From Amborella trichopoda (Eukaryota; Streptophyta; Magnoliopsida; Amborellales; Amborellaceae), in contig NW_006494916.1 of NCBI RefSeq assembly GCF_000471905.2, positions 601,340 through 665,339 on the forward strand: a stretch of DNA of 64,000 bases. The letters run 5' to 3'. Each line of letters begins with the position of its first letter. The stretch's first letter is position 1. The notes under the pieces were generated by a model, which saw only the letters and a program-made list of their open reading frames with translations, had not been told where the DNA came from and ran no database searches. Shown here piece after piece: positions 49,046 through 60,719 of the stretch. A program made the translations under genes and the position numbers.

Positions 49046-49519
49046 AGTTCATGCTGTGATTCTGAAATTATTTTCTCTTTCAACCTAATATGACTTTGTT
49101 TGCAAAGGATTCAGTCAGGTATTACTCTTTCCTTTGTTTTAATTTTTGACAAGGAGATAATCATCTTTAGTTCACAATTATCTTAGAGCTATGGTGCATG
49201 GGTACTTGTATATGTTTAGCATGCCAGTGTCGCACTGTGTCAACAATGATAATGTTACCAGATACTGCTAGGATAACGGTAAGCATAAAATAAGATATCT
49301 ACAAAAAATATTAAATGAATAAAATATAACATTATGCATTATGATAGGGTATACAAGTATCCAGCACATGGATACATATATTTATGTCTTATTCGAGCAT
49401 CTTACGTTTGTTTGAAGTTGAAGATGTGCTTAATATGAAACATAGAATAAGGAGAGCAGATACCTTGACAATGTGGAGAGTGGCTGCTATTCTTAAGCTA
49501 AGAACAGTGAAGCTCAATT

Positions 49520-50040
49520 CTTTTTGTTTTTTTTTAAAGTTGTTAACTGTTTTATAGACAGAACTGATATACAAGAGTTTGAAGCACCCACAGTCCGGGC
49601 ATTCGTATATAAAAACCCCTTACGGGGTCCAAAAAAAGCTATACAAGCAGAGGTATAGTAAGTAAAATAATAAGAGGTGCGCAAAAGTCTCCTGTGTGTT
49701 CTGCTGTGAGGTACCGTCCTTAGCAAGGGCGTCAGCTGCGGCATTGGCTTCCCTCCAGGTACGTTGCCAAACCGTGTGCATATCCCTGCAAAGGTGGAAG
49801 ATTTCATCCAAAATGTGCTCCATTCTCCATGGGCATGGGGGAGGATTTAGATGCCCATGCAATGGCGTTTTTAGAATCCCCCTCAATAATTATAGTTTCA
49901 CTCTGGGATGGGTTGAAATGGTGACGTCCCACGGAAAGGGCTAAGTCTTTGGCCATAGTGGAGTTGGTTTGACCAATGAAGTGGGAGAAGGAGAGTAGTG
50001 GAATTCAATTTTCGGGAAGGACTTTCATTTTGTAGGCTCT
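49520..50040 (-). mobile_element. LINE 3' tail with RNase H-like domain
   Basis: The minus strand reads SETIIIEGDSKNAIAWAS (about 49850-49905) and, in a second frame, WREANAAADALAKDG (about 49716-49760). These are the D-S and ADALA parts of the RVT_3 RNase H domain found in plant L1-type LINEs, with at least one frameshift between them. A T run at 49519-49536 is the poly-A tail of a minus-strand insertion. 5' truncated; no reverse transcriptase is present. Confidence 0.65.
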
Positions 50041-50406
50041 AAAGAATTGTTGTATTGCACCTTCAAAGAACAAAGGGAATTATTTGTTCTGCATATAACC
50101 GTATTAAAGGAGCTCATGCATTCTTACTAGAGATGGTGCTTCCAGTTAAGATTACATGAAATGGAGGTTGCTTGTTGTCTAGATTTGGCAACGAGCTCTT
50201 TTTGTAGATTTGGGCGATGATGACTCATGAAGATTGTGTTTGTTTAACAGGCTTCGCTTCAACACGTGACTCAATTTCTGTAGGATGAGAGGGTAACATG
50301 GTGTCTGTGTTGGTGTAGAAGTAATTAAGACAAAAGGTATGGAGGTTACAGAAAAAGTTTATTTAGGAGACAGAAGTCACAGAACATCAATGTATCTATT
50401 TGATGG

Positions 50407-50793
50407 AAAAAGTTTATATAAGGATGCAACCTTATAATGTAGAACTATGGATGCCCCCTCAAAAATCCATTGGAAAATGTAGTTTTAATGTTGAAAACCC
50501 TTTGATTGATCATCTTGACATCAAGATGTATGACCATGAAAAATAAAAAGATTTTAAGTCTCAGCAATAGTGCATTTTACAACATGTTATCTACACCGTT
50601 CATTTTCAAGATTTCATGTGTATAGATCTACTTGATTTTAACCATTTTTTAAATTTAAAATTTTATAATTAGATATAAAAATAAATTTTGATATAATCCT
50701 AAGAACATTTTACATCAAAATTATAGACCATGATAAAAGTTCAACGTGCACCTTACCTCTACAGCTACGGATGCATCTATATGCCAACTGCAC
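50407..50793. mobile_element. MITE family B, copy 3
   Basis: Starts AAAAGTTTATATAAGGATGC and ends CAACGTGCACCTTACCTCTA then GGATGCATCTATATGCC. Internal words match the copies at 38238 and 60332. Confidence 0.65.
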
Positions 50794-52190
50794 CCTTATT
50801 TGATATGAATTCTTGTTAATCTGAGTGGGTTAGGTTTTGGAGACGTTTGGATTGGCCCATTGAACTTAACTTTCTAAGTTGTTCTGCATGGCCCATAATT
50901 ACCGGGATCTCCGAAGGTGGTTGCTCTAGCTCTAAGAGCTCAATGTCCACCTTGGCAAACAGTGTGAAGCTCGAATTTTGAAGTTTGAGTTTGTAAGTCA
51001 CAAAAATAAACACTGTAGCATACAAGTTGTTGCCATAGATAAAGGACAGCAGCTACGAAGCTAAAACTTCGCCATGTACTACCATAAATCCTTAAGTTCA
51101 TCTACTAGATGCTCTATAAGCCTTATGCAATTGATCTTTGTCTCTAATGCCCTCTCGCTGGCCATCTCTACCATTAGAGCGACCTTTGCAGGTTGAACTT
51201 TTCTTTGCCTCTAGACCACTTTTTTTTCTCTTTGAATCGAAAGAGCCTTAGATCAGTTGCATGCCCAATCATATGTAAGGACCCAAACGAGGGAAAACAA
51301 GGCTACCACATTTTCATCAAATTCTAGAGCTTCTTTCGTGCCTGAAATTTGAATCCTCATTGTGGGTTTTTCGATTTCACTTTTGGCTCACGAAACACGC
51401 TTTCTAATGATAACAATTTTTTAAAAAATATTTTAAAATTAGGATTTTTTGTGTTTAGTGAGAGTTTGATTTTTGAATTTAGGAAAAACGTTAGTCATAT
51501 TATTCAACATACTTCGTCTCCAAGCTAGAGTACCCTAGTAAGGTCTTGGGCAGCCTCAATTCTTAGTTGGACGGACGGGATCCCACATACTTAAAACATT
51601 ATATCGTGGACAAAGTTAGATCTCACTCATTTCATATTGTGATCACGATACCGTTAACTAACATAGAGATCTCGATCCCTAATCCATGGATCTTTGTGTA
51701 CCTCTCAATCCCATGGCCTTGATCCCATTCAGATCTAACCTCACTCCTGATCTCGGTAACCATGGGACAAACGTCATCGCTTCAAGGAGTTCGATATGGG
51801 TGATTTGGTAATGGTGAATCTCAAGGAAGGAGAGGTATCCAACATGTACAATAAGTTGAATAACTAGAAAGCAGGACCGTTGTTGGAAACGATTCCGAAT
51901 CCAAAATCATTTTAGGAATCAGAATCATAGAATTGCAGCCGGCTAGAAGATTCATGTTTTTGGAATCAACGCATATACAAGAGGAATCATGGGGATTTTT
52001 ACAAAATAGGAATCGACCAATATGAAATCGAGATTCCTTCATTTATGGTATCGAAATTCTGGCATCTTTGAAATTGAGATTGAATCGAGATTCATAGCAG
52101 TTTGTATTTGAGTTCCGACCCATCTGGCAATGAGGTTTGTAACCTCATATGATCAAGCATCAAGCTGACACATGGATAGATGTGACAGAT
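50794..52190. other. Intergenic stretch, no gene seen
   Basis: No protein similarity recognised, including the minus-strand frame at 50816-51025. A block at about 51880-52110 is filled with GGAATC/GATTCC words in both orientations, recalling 1204-1372. Confidence 0.4.
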
Positions 52191-52209
52191 TTTGAAGTTA
52201 GTAGGAGAT

Positions 52210-52330
52210 TACATCATCATCAGAGCCTTTTCCCAATTATTTGGGGTCGGCTTCGGCTACACGAATCCTAATTTGCCATGCTGCTCTATCAAAATCCGTT
52301 GTAGTTTGTATCCCACACCGTATGCATCAA
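52210..52330. mobile_element. Fragment with a LINE-tail-type TTTGGGGTCGGCT word
   Basis: CATCATCAGAGCC, TTATTTGGGGTCGGCTTCGG and CTACACGAATCC form a combination common in 3' parts of plant non-LTR elements, as recalled. A related-looking ACAAGCTTGGACCGGCATAA lies at 53636-53655. Family unverified. Confidence 0.3.
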
Positions 52331-52339
52331 AAACCTTAA

Positions 52340-54375
52340 TTTTAATGAGAAAATTATTTTTTTTTAAAAAAAAGCTGATTTCTCATAATCCCATTAAGCG
52401 GTCCACATTTTGGCCCAACATCCATTATCGTTTCAATTTCTATCCTCTGTAATATGGAAGACAAGTTTATCAAATTTGAGGAAGAACAGGTTGATATGGT
52501 GGCACCCTAACATATGTGGTACGCTCATGCAGAAAAAAAGTGCAAAAAAAAAAAAATGAAATGAAAATTAAATTTACGTGGTTTATATGAGACCTAAAGC
52601 TTTGTAGATCACAAACCCGAGTGAAATTTGATAAAAAAACAACCGTAATCCTTATCTTCATCTTCGATTTTGTTTGACTTTCTGAAATTCAGGAACTTTT
52701 CGGTTTCTTGGCTTTGGAAGCAAAATCAATGGGCAATTTTGTTTAATCGAACAAATCCGCACTAGAATACTGTTCAGGATTCAATTATCTTCAAATAGAA
52801 CCAAATTTTAGAAAATTTAGTTACAAACTGATGCTCAATTCGCAAGGAAGCCAGATTGGTACAAGACCTTAAAAAAAAGCCCTTATCTCGATCACCAAAT
52901 CTCATATTGCTTCTTAATATTAATAGAATACTGGTTTTATGAGCCTTCGGCAATGATTTCAGAACAATAATTGTCTAAAAAACGGTCGCAAGTGGATCAC
53001 AAGGCGCCTAAAGGGATCAAAAGTTCAAAACCCGTGAAGAAACTCCATTCTTGGTGGCTGAACACACGGCCCATTCCAGATATATTGCGGGAATCTGTTT
53101 GACTACAACGTTTCTCAATCTAGATCGACTGATTCTTGTCCGAATTGGCATTTGCATTTTTTTGAACCGCAATTTGCCCTATGCCAATTTTATTATTATC
53201 CTTTTCTATAAATTAAAGTTTCTAACCATCAATTTCCTTAGGTTTTGCCCATGTCCGCCTATTTTTTGTGAGCAACCTATGTTAATTATCATTCGTCTCA
53301 TTCTATCAGTACTCTTACCCATAAAGTTCCTAAATTTTATATGGCTAAATGAATCCAACTCTCTTGGACTAGCTTCTTTATCAACGCTCATAAAAAATGG
53401 CACATGAACCCTTGCTTACTTATCATCATAACAAGGAGTTGTTGTGGTCTATCGCTTCCAGAGAATGCCCTTAGCTAACCTTTACTCATTTCTCACTGGC
53501 GCACTGCACCCGGTTGCTAGTACAATGTGTCTCTTACAGGGGATGCCCTGGCAAGAGCATTATATAATATTGGATTGGGATTTATAAAATAGGTCCGGCA
53601 AAAATTTTACACTAGCTACTAACTCCTCCTTTCTACAAGCTTGGACCGGCATAACAGGCTTGGGATTAGCCATGCTGGAGTTAGTGGATTTCATTTTATT
53701 TTAGTTTAAGTTTTAAATTTAATTTCTTTTATTATTTTGGTTAAAGTGAGGGACATTCTACCTATTTTACTTTAAGTTAGACTACTTTTATTTTAAGTTA
53801 GGACTATTTAGTCAATCATATTTTGAAGGGCATTATGGACCTTTATACCCTAATTAAGTTATAAAAGAGGTGAGTGGAGGTCTAAGAGGGCCATTCATAA
53901 GATTTTGAAATAGAAAAGGAAGAAACCTTTTAACTTGAAGCCCTAGTTAGGCTTTGGGAAGAAACCCCAGGTTTCTTCAAAATTATGCCTGTGTTTTGCC
54001 TGAAATTGTCTAATTTTTTATTTTCTTCGCCAAATCTCTACATCACTTATTTAGCATTACTTATCAAACGTCAAATCTATTTTCAAGTAGTTGATATTCT
54101 ATTGTGTCTAAAGTTTTGAACTACCCATTTGACCAAGTTGTGAACTCTAAAGTTGAAGTGGGCTCTGAATCATATTTCTGAAGAGCTTTGGGCACAAAAC
54201 ATAGGTCAGTGAAAAACCAATCTTCGAATACAATAAGAAAAAAATAGATATTAACAGATGTCACAAAAATTTGTAATTGAAATAAAAGGTATTGCCTTCC
54301 ATGGCCTTGGAAAATCAGACCAGAGATGGGTTACTATGAGAGAAACCAACTACAACTTTCACATTACTTAACAAG
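52340..54375. other. Intergenic stretch, no gene seen
   Basis: Frames such as 53051-53407 are AT-driven and resemble nothing recognised. Confidence 0.4.
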
Positions 54376-55494
54376 CTAATAGGCGTCCAAATCATGGGAA
54401 CAAGGTGGCTTTGATTCCTCTCCATGCAAAGCGGTCTCTTTCCCTTTCTGGACCCACTCTTTATCGAGTTAAGGTTTTGGGTGGCAACCTGCAAGGCAAA
54501 ACATGAAGGTTGTCACCAGAACTACAAATATTTCTAAAAAGATTTTACCTTTTTTTTTTTCTTTTGATTATTGCTATGGGATTGTGTGGTGTGGTTACTA
54601 AATTTCTTTAATCCCAATAACTTTTATGTATAATTCAAGGGAAGTATACCACAATGCAATTTACTACAGAAAAAGCAGACCATTGGAGTGGAAAATGAGT
54701 GTACCATGGTTAGTAACAGGATTACCACTTTTAGATCAAATATATTGAATACTTAATTTAAATGAAATGGATCGGATACTTGCGGGAGGGGTTCCTGTTC
54801 TTCTCAACATTTCTATAGTCTCGATAACTTCCCTTTGGAGGGTCTTCCTGTATAATGACAATGAAGACAAGAACAGTTATTGATAAATCAACACATAGTA
54901 ATTTTATGTTTACCATTCTGTGCACATAGAATAGTCAGCCATAGTAATCATTAAAGCATTAACACAGCATCCCTGCCAAAAAATAAAGACTCAACTGCCT
55001 AGTTGACAATTCACTTCTAAATACACTTTTTGAATGAATGCATCAGAGTGTCTCAGAAATATGTCCTCCCAATTTCAATTAACAGCATCAAAAAAATATG
55101 TTCTCCCATGCACTTCATTTCCCCAAAAGAGAAGAAACCATCTTTTGTCACTTGTGTAATGGAAGACAATCAGTTGATTCAAATACATGACTGAGCATGC
55201 ATAATGTTCTATCAGATTAAAAATAGCACATAAGTCAGGCTTTTCAATTGTGACTGGTATCAAACGAGGTTTCTTGGGATCTAGCTGCTAGATTGAATTC
55301 CTCATCTTACAGAGCTATAAAAAGCATGTCGGTGATTTCTTGTAAACTTGGAAATTCTTTTGGATTATAAAAGATAGAAAAGTAATCTGACACTTAGCAT
55401 TGCACTTCACTTCAAGGTGTTTGAGCAAGGCCTCTTCTATTTCACCTGAACCATGTGGAGCTGTGCCACAAACTACAAGGTGATATTTACAAAC
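54376..55494 (-). pseudogene. NDUFV2-type complex I 24 kDa subunit pseudogene, introns retained
   Basis: On the minus strand four exon remnants follow the order of the plant 24 kDa NADH dehydrogenase subunit. First, about 55494-55385, after acceptor CTGTGCAG: VCKYHLVVCGTAP, then EIEEALLKHLEVKCN. Second, about 55165-55080: VTKDGFFSFGEMKCMG. Third, from 54847 after ACAG: DNA like the EDVTPEKVVEIVEMLR exon (GAAATGTTGAGAAG kept). Fourth, 54488-54376 after CTTGCAG: DNA like the final HGTQNP...RDLDAC exon, ending at a TAG. Frameshifts occur in at least three exons, and the Cys-rich CMGCCVN iron-sulfur ligand stretch is destroyed after CMG. The 5' exons (first half of the protein) are absent. Retained introns point to segmental rather than retro-duplication. 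Confidence 0.75.
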
Positions 55495-55555
55495 CTGCAC
55501 AGTTAACCGTCATGCAGTATTTTTGTTTCATTTATTGCACTGATAATAAAATTAG

Positions 55556-55646
55556 ACAATTGACTGGGGCCCACAAGAATAAAACTAAAACAGAATTGAC
55601 AAGGGCCCACAAGAATAAAACCCAAAAGGAATTGACCAAGATCCGC
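55556..55646. repeat. ~42-base tandem duplication
   Basis: AATTGACTGGGGCCCACAAG then AATAAAACTAAAAC, repeated with small changes; a third partial unit follows. Confidence 0.8.
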
Positions 55647-56470
55647 ATCAACTAAAATGGATGGTGTGTAAACCGCAACCTTACTTCTACAAGTAAGTTG
55701 GCACCTTATATGAACTTAATATATGCAATTATGTTTGTATGTATGTCAATTTCTGTGTGTGCTCCTGTTCACGTGTGCATGCGTGCGTGGGGTGTGTGTG
55801 TGAGAGAGAGTAAATATTCTCAAAAAATATGCAGGTTATATCGAAAACGCAGGTTTTTTAAGATTGGGAAATTTTAACCCTTAGTGTTGGGTATATGCCA
55901 TATGTATAGCGTTTGTTCCCACTGTTTGAACTTGTAAAACTTGGGTTTGGGGTATTACCTAGGCATCGGCCGACTTAAATCATAGTTGCACAAGCCATAT
56001 TTTTCAATATTCTGACTCATTGATCTGATGCACCCCACTTTACACGATGCAGGTACACAATGATCATGACTGTGTAGTTTGGAAAGGCTGGGTAAAAAGA
56101 TTACCCAGGTTTTAAGACCAACAATTCTTGGCCGGGTTTACCTCAAGCCAAAAATGGACTTCATGGGGTAATTTTAAACCTGGGGTTTCGAAAGAAAACG
56201 TTTGCCAAACAGCCTTTTTTTTTTATATTAAAACCTAGGTTTTACAAAAGCGTGTAAAGTTTTTTCCAGGATCCAATTATCCTCTAAAAGTATTGGAAGA
56301 AATATGAACTGATGGTAAGAGAAAATGCATTCAAAGTAATTGAGTCTTGATTGTAATACAAATATAATGTTGGGTGCCTTTGTCTGTTTTCAACATTTTC
56401 TTTAGTAAAAGTGCACAAGATGGGATGCTTCTATCTGCTGTCACCATTTCTTTGATTGGAAGAATAATAA

Positions 56471-57037
56471 GGGAAAGGTTCCTATACTTCCCCTGTCTCC
56501 ATTTCTTTGATTGGAATAATAATAAGCCAAAGGTTCTTATATTTCCCTTACAGCATAGAAGATCTATGCTTACCCTACCATCTAGCAGTCCAATTTTGAT
56601 CAAGAGAGCCTCTCACCGTTTGATCTTAGATCCGACGTCTCAAAGTATTTTATTTTTAGTTTTTTTATACAAATTGTATGAATATAAAATTTGGTACGTA
56701 TCATCTTCTCATTGAAGTGCACCTATAAAAAATATTAAAAATAATTTTTAGATAAAATATAATGACTAAAATACCTGTTGAAACTTTCAAGGGTATTTTG
56801 GATATTTTATTTTATTGAAAATATTTCTTTTATATTTTTCGCTAGTGTGAGTTTAATAGAGGATTGGACATCCAAAATTTGGTATCAAAATAGTTTATAG
56901 AAAAAAATTAAAAATAAAATAGTGTAGAGATGTGACATTGTGATTGGGACAATCTTAACCTTCCATTCATAATGGACAGTTGGATAAGGGAAAATATGTA
57001 AGTTTTATGCGGTAAGAAAGCATAGAAAGGTTACCCT
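56471..57037. mobile_element. hAT-like MITE family A, copy 3
   Basis: Flanked by perfect 8-base direct repeats AATAATAA (56463-56470, 57038-57045). Interior and right end (AAGCATAGAAAGGTTACCCT) match the other copies. The left end is doubled by a ~55-base local duplication covering the flank and the first bases of the element (56447-56501 and 56502-56550). Confidence 0.87.
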
Positions 57038-57394
57038 AATAATAATATGGACTCACTCTCACTTTTTGGCTTTTGTCGATGACACTTTGAAATGCGAAAT
57101 GAATTCAGTCTATTAATTAAGTTTGGGATGTATTCAACACTTCCAATTAAGCTTATCTTTACTGTCAAAGTCTTCAGCTTGAATCAAGCTTATATGGGGC
57201 TTCTTAAATGTTGCAAATGAATAAAAATGATTCATAAAAAGTTGCTTCTCTTTAGGCATTATGGTCTAAAGGGTTCCATCCCTTGATCTACAGTTCTTGG
57301 TCATGTGTGCAGCTCCATATCCGATCTCATGGTTGATGTATATAACATCACTTCCCATTTGATTGAAAAATTTTAGAAGATAATGATAAAAGGG

Positions 57395-57655
57395 AAAAGT
57401 TTATACTCCAAACAATCCAATTAGAGCTGACATCAAAAATTTCACTAGAAGAGGTTGTTTTAATGCCCAAATATCCTCAAGTTGATCATCTCGGCATCAA
57501 GATGTCTGAACTAGAGAAAAATGGATTTCAAATTTTCGAAATAGTGCATCTTGTAACGCATTTTTGAACCGTCAATTTTTAAGTTATTCAAGTTTTTATA
57601 GAACCCCTCAATCTACACTAGTTTCGGATCCCAAAATTTCAAATAACAAACATCC
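57395..57655. mobile_element. MITE family B, copy 4 (right end missing)
   Basis: AAAAGTTTATACTCCAAACA, TTGATCATCTCGGCATCAAG, TGCATCTTGTAACGCATTTT and TTTTTGAACCGTCAATTTTT are present; it ends before the usual right terminus. Confidence 0.6.
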
Positions 57656-57819
57656 TCTTGAATAGCTCTTTTTAACCTAATGGGGTAAATGTTCAGTATG
57701 CTCTGGAGGAGAATAATAAATAGGGAGTACACCAATCATCGTCGGTGATTTCATCTTTTTTGTAACTTTTTTCATGTACTTTCGTTGGTGGCAATGAAAA
57801 TCGTGGTCAATTTTTTAAA

Positions 57820-57882
57820 TTAATAATAATAATAATAACAATAATAATAATAATAACAATAATAACAATAATAACAATAATG
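57820..57882. repeat. (AAT)n/(AAC)n microsatellite
   Basis: Runs of AATAATAAT interleaved with AACAATAAT. Confidence 0.95.
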
Positions 57883-58350
57883 GAGATGCTTCTTCACAAT
57901 CCTAAATAATCAGACTTCCGAATTCCACCCAAAAAAAAAACTTTAGAACATTGCAAGAACATTGTGGGGCCGCTTATATTTTTCCCTCTTTTAATTACTC
58001 TAGCTTTAAAGCATGGCCCAGAAAGAGCTTCTAGAACATTAATTATTTTATTTGTGGAAGGAGAAGAATCTTAATGGAAGTTATTATTGTTTGATGATAC
58101 GAATCTCTATACAATAATGTGAAAGCAAGACTGTCTCGTTTGGGTTTGCGCCAAAATATGATGGTGGATATGTGGTGGGTTCCACCAACTTCTTTTGACA
58201 AATCCTTCGGCAATGGACATTGTGCCCACTTTGAGTTTTGATGGGAACAAGCACCATTCCCTCTTGGAAAAACAATTTCACCAAACCACAAGCTTTTCAC
58301 CTTAGGTTCGCATATTCCTTTGCTGATATTGCTAATTACGAAATAACTAA
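57883..58350. other. Intergenic stretch, unrecognised minus-strand frames
   Basis: Overlapping minus-strand frames at 58043-58300 and 58084-58284 (66-85 codons) resemble nothing known; base composition is less AT-rich than around them. Confidence 0.35.
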
Positions 58351-58571
58351 GGGATTGTCTAAAAAAGATGATTTACTCACAATTATTCTCACACATTAAA
58401 CGTCAAATCAAATGGCTTGAAGTGAGTTATGAAGTCCGAAATATTTTTTTTTTTTTAAACTTTGTGTCTAATCAATGACACTCTTATAACCACCCATTTT
58501 GAAATCCAAAAGACAATAATGATTTGGACCTCCTTGTATGAATGGTAAATGGTCTTTTTGTAGATAATCCC
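58351..58571. mobile_element. MITE family C, copy 2 (~221 bases)
   Basis: Begins GGGATTGTCTAAAAAAGATG and ends TCTTTTTGTAGATAATCCC, inverted to each other. Middle shares ATGGCTTGAAGTGAGTTATG and AATCCAAAAGACAATAATGA with 12348-12581. Confidence 0.7.
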
Positions 58572-58610
58572 AACGACAAACGGCTCCTTTCTCTCTCTCT
58601 CTTTGGTATG

Positions 58611-58953
58611 TAAAATTAAAGTGCACTTAAAAAATTCATCATAAAAGGTTATTCTAAAGTTGGAAAACCCTCTAATTGATCATCATTGGATCGAAATATA
58701 TGAATATGAAAAAAAACAAAGAATTTCGAGTCTCAAAAATATTACATCTAGCAACATATTATCTGGACATCCTTTTAAGATTTTCATGTATTTGTTGATC
58801 TACTTGATTTGAGCCATTTTTTAGAGTCTAAAATTTTATAATTAGAGATGAAAATAGATTTTCAAACTATCTGAAGAATTTTTTACACCCAAATTACATC
58901 TTGTGATAAAATTTGGAAGTGTGCCTTGCTTTGATTGTTTAAATTTGTAACTT
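58611..58953. mobile_element. MITE family B, copy 5 (left terminus degraded)
   Basis: AAAGTGCACTTAAAAAATTC, CTCTAATTGATCATCATTGG, TTTTATAATTAGAGATGAAA and AATTTGGAAGTGTGCCTTGC in family order. Confidence 0.6.
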
Positions 58954-58959
58954 TATGCA

Positions 58960-59763
58960 AATCATCATTTGATATGTCCTACTTGCAAGTTTCGGGTTCT
59001 CCACCACTAAAAAAAAAAAAAGGAAGGAAGAAATGAAAAGAAATATATATATATAGAGAGAGAGAGAGAAAGTTCTTGTGTTTTGCTAAAAAAAAATAGT
59101 ATGCAATACAAAAATATTATTTTAAATTATGTAACACGTTGTTGATTGAAGATGAGATTTTCTTCCACAAATAAACCTTAAAAAATTCTTGAAAACGACA
59201 AAAAAAAAAAAAGATATGACAGTTTTTAAAATTGTGAGGGTTTTTTTTCAAAACTCTCTTTAACTTTTGATGCTAGATGTCTTCGAACATCATTTTTTAT
59301 CAGAGAAGTTGAGATACAATTCATTAAAGAGCACCGATGTGGATTTTTAACACCAATGTTATAGATTTTGGATGAGAAAATTACGCGAAGTCAAAAGAAA
59401 TGGCGGAATTGGGGTTCTAAGCTCAAAAATGTGGAGATTTTGAACTCTCAATCTTTCCAAATATCGGTTTTGATCCGAACGTTTTTTTAGCTATTATAGA
59501 TAAGCGACAAATGAAAACATAAAGAACAAATGAGAGAGAAATCAAGCTTTTATAATCTTTTATATAAGGAAAATTGTTTAATGCGGGCTGGATTGTATTT
59601 CTACCTATACAGTCCAGAAACTGTAAAGCATCCATCTCAAAGATGGATGCAAGTGGTGTTAGATCTAAAAACAATGGAAATTAACTGTCCAAATGTTTTT
59701 TTACGAGAATTATTATTTCTAGTTTTAAAATTTTATTTATTTTTTCATATTTATGATCTCCAT
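58960..59763. other. AT-rich stretch, no gene seen
   Basis: Contains (AT)n/(AG)n at about 59045-59070; no recognised frame. Confidence 0.4.
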
Positions 59764-59922
59764 NNNNNNNNNNNNNNNNNNNNNNNNNNNNNNNNNNNNN
59801 NNNNNNNNNNNNNNNNNNNNNNNNNNNNNNNNNNNNNNNNNNNNNNNNNNNNNNNNNNNNNNNNNNNNNNNNNNNNNNNNNNNNNNNNNNNNNNNNNNNN
59901 NNNNNNNNNNNNNNNNNNNNNN
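59764..59922. other. Assembly gap (159 N)
   Basis: Run of N; flanks are AT-rich non-repeat. Confidence 0.95.
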
Positions 59923-60009
59923 TAGATTTATTTAGATGCTTGCATTTCTATATATGTGGGCTTGGCCGCATAGAAGCCAGGTCCTTTATGTAAAGCAAGA
60001 AATAGGGGA

Positions 60010-60297
60010 TAATGCAGCCTTAGCACCGGCAACAGCCTGAGCCTGCCCTAGCCGTTGCCCAGCACTAATCCCCATTGGGTCGGCCCAGGCCCAGCTTGGT
60101 CCTAACATGGCCACCCTGACTGGGTAGGGGCTAAATGGAAAAAATATAAAAAGCAAAAGTGTCGGGCTGGGCCAAACCCTGTCGGCCCTGTCTTGGACCT
60201 AGCCAAATACCTTTTGTGGCCCAAGCCCTAATTTTTTAGGGCCATGACGACCGAGGCAAGCTGAGCCGGGCCGAGCCACTGGCCCATTGCCACCCTC
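60010..60297. mobile_element. GGGCC/GGCCC-rich dispersed element, copy 1
   Basis: Iterated GGCCCAGGCCCAG, GGGCTGGGCC and GCCGGGCCGAGCC words, ending GGCCCATTGCCACCCT. The second copy starts with the complement-like AGGGCTGGCGATGGGC, suggesting short inverted ends. Sharply GC-rich within AT-rich DNA. Confidence 0.5.
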
Positions 60298-60331
60298 AAG
60301 TTAGACACAGTGTGAAACATATAAACAAGGA

Positions 60332-60717
60332 AGAAGTTTGTATAAGGGCGAGGGCCTAAACAATCAAATTAAGGTGCACCTCAAAAATTTCTCTAGATAA
60401 GGTTATTTCGATGCCCAAAAATCTTCAAATTGATCATCTCGACCTCAAAATGCATTGACGAGAGAAAAAAAGATTTCAAGTTTTGCAATTAATGCATCTT
60501 GTAGTGCATTTTTGGATTGTCTATTTTCAAGATTTTCAAGTGTTAATAAATCTACTGGATCTATATACTATTTTTTAAGCTTTAAATTTTATAATTAGAT
60601 ATGAAAATAAATTTTCAGGGCATCATAGAGATTTCCAGTGTTGAAACAACATCTTTCGACACTATTTGAAGGTGCACCTTACTTTGATTGTTTAGGGTCT
60701 CGACCGTATACAAACCA
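60332..60717. mobile_element. MITE family B, copy 6 (best-preserved ends)
   Basis: About 45-base terminal inverted repeats: left GTTTGTATAAGGGCGAGGGC then CTAAACAATCAAATTAAGGT; right ACCTTACTTTGATTGTTTAG then GGTCTCGACCGTATACAAAC. No coding capacity. This copy defines the family ends. Confidence 0.75.
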
Positions 60718-60719
60718 CA

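Noticed and set aside
50816-51025. 69-codon minus-strand frame ending QSKRLQNLTHSD
   Set aside because: Composition is protein-like but no family was recognised and no flanking exons were seen.
58043-58300. Overlapping minus-strand frames of 66 and 85 codons
   Set aside because: No recognisable motif in either frame, and the two frames compete; insufficient for a gene call.
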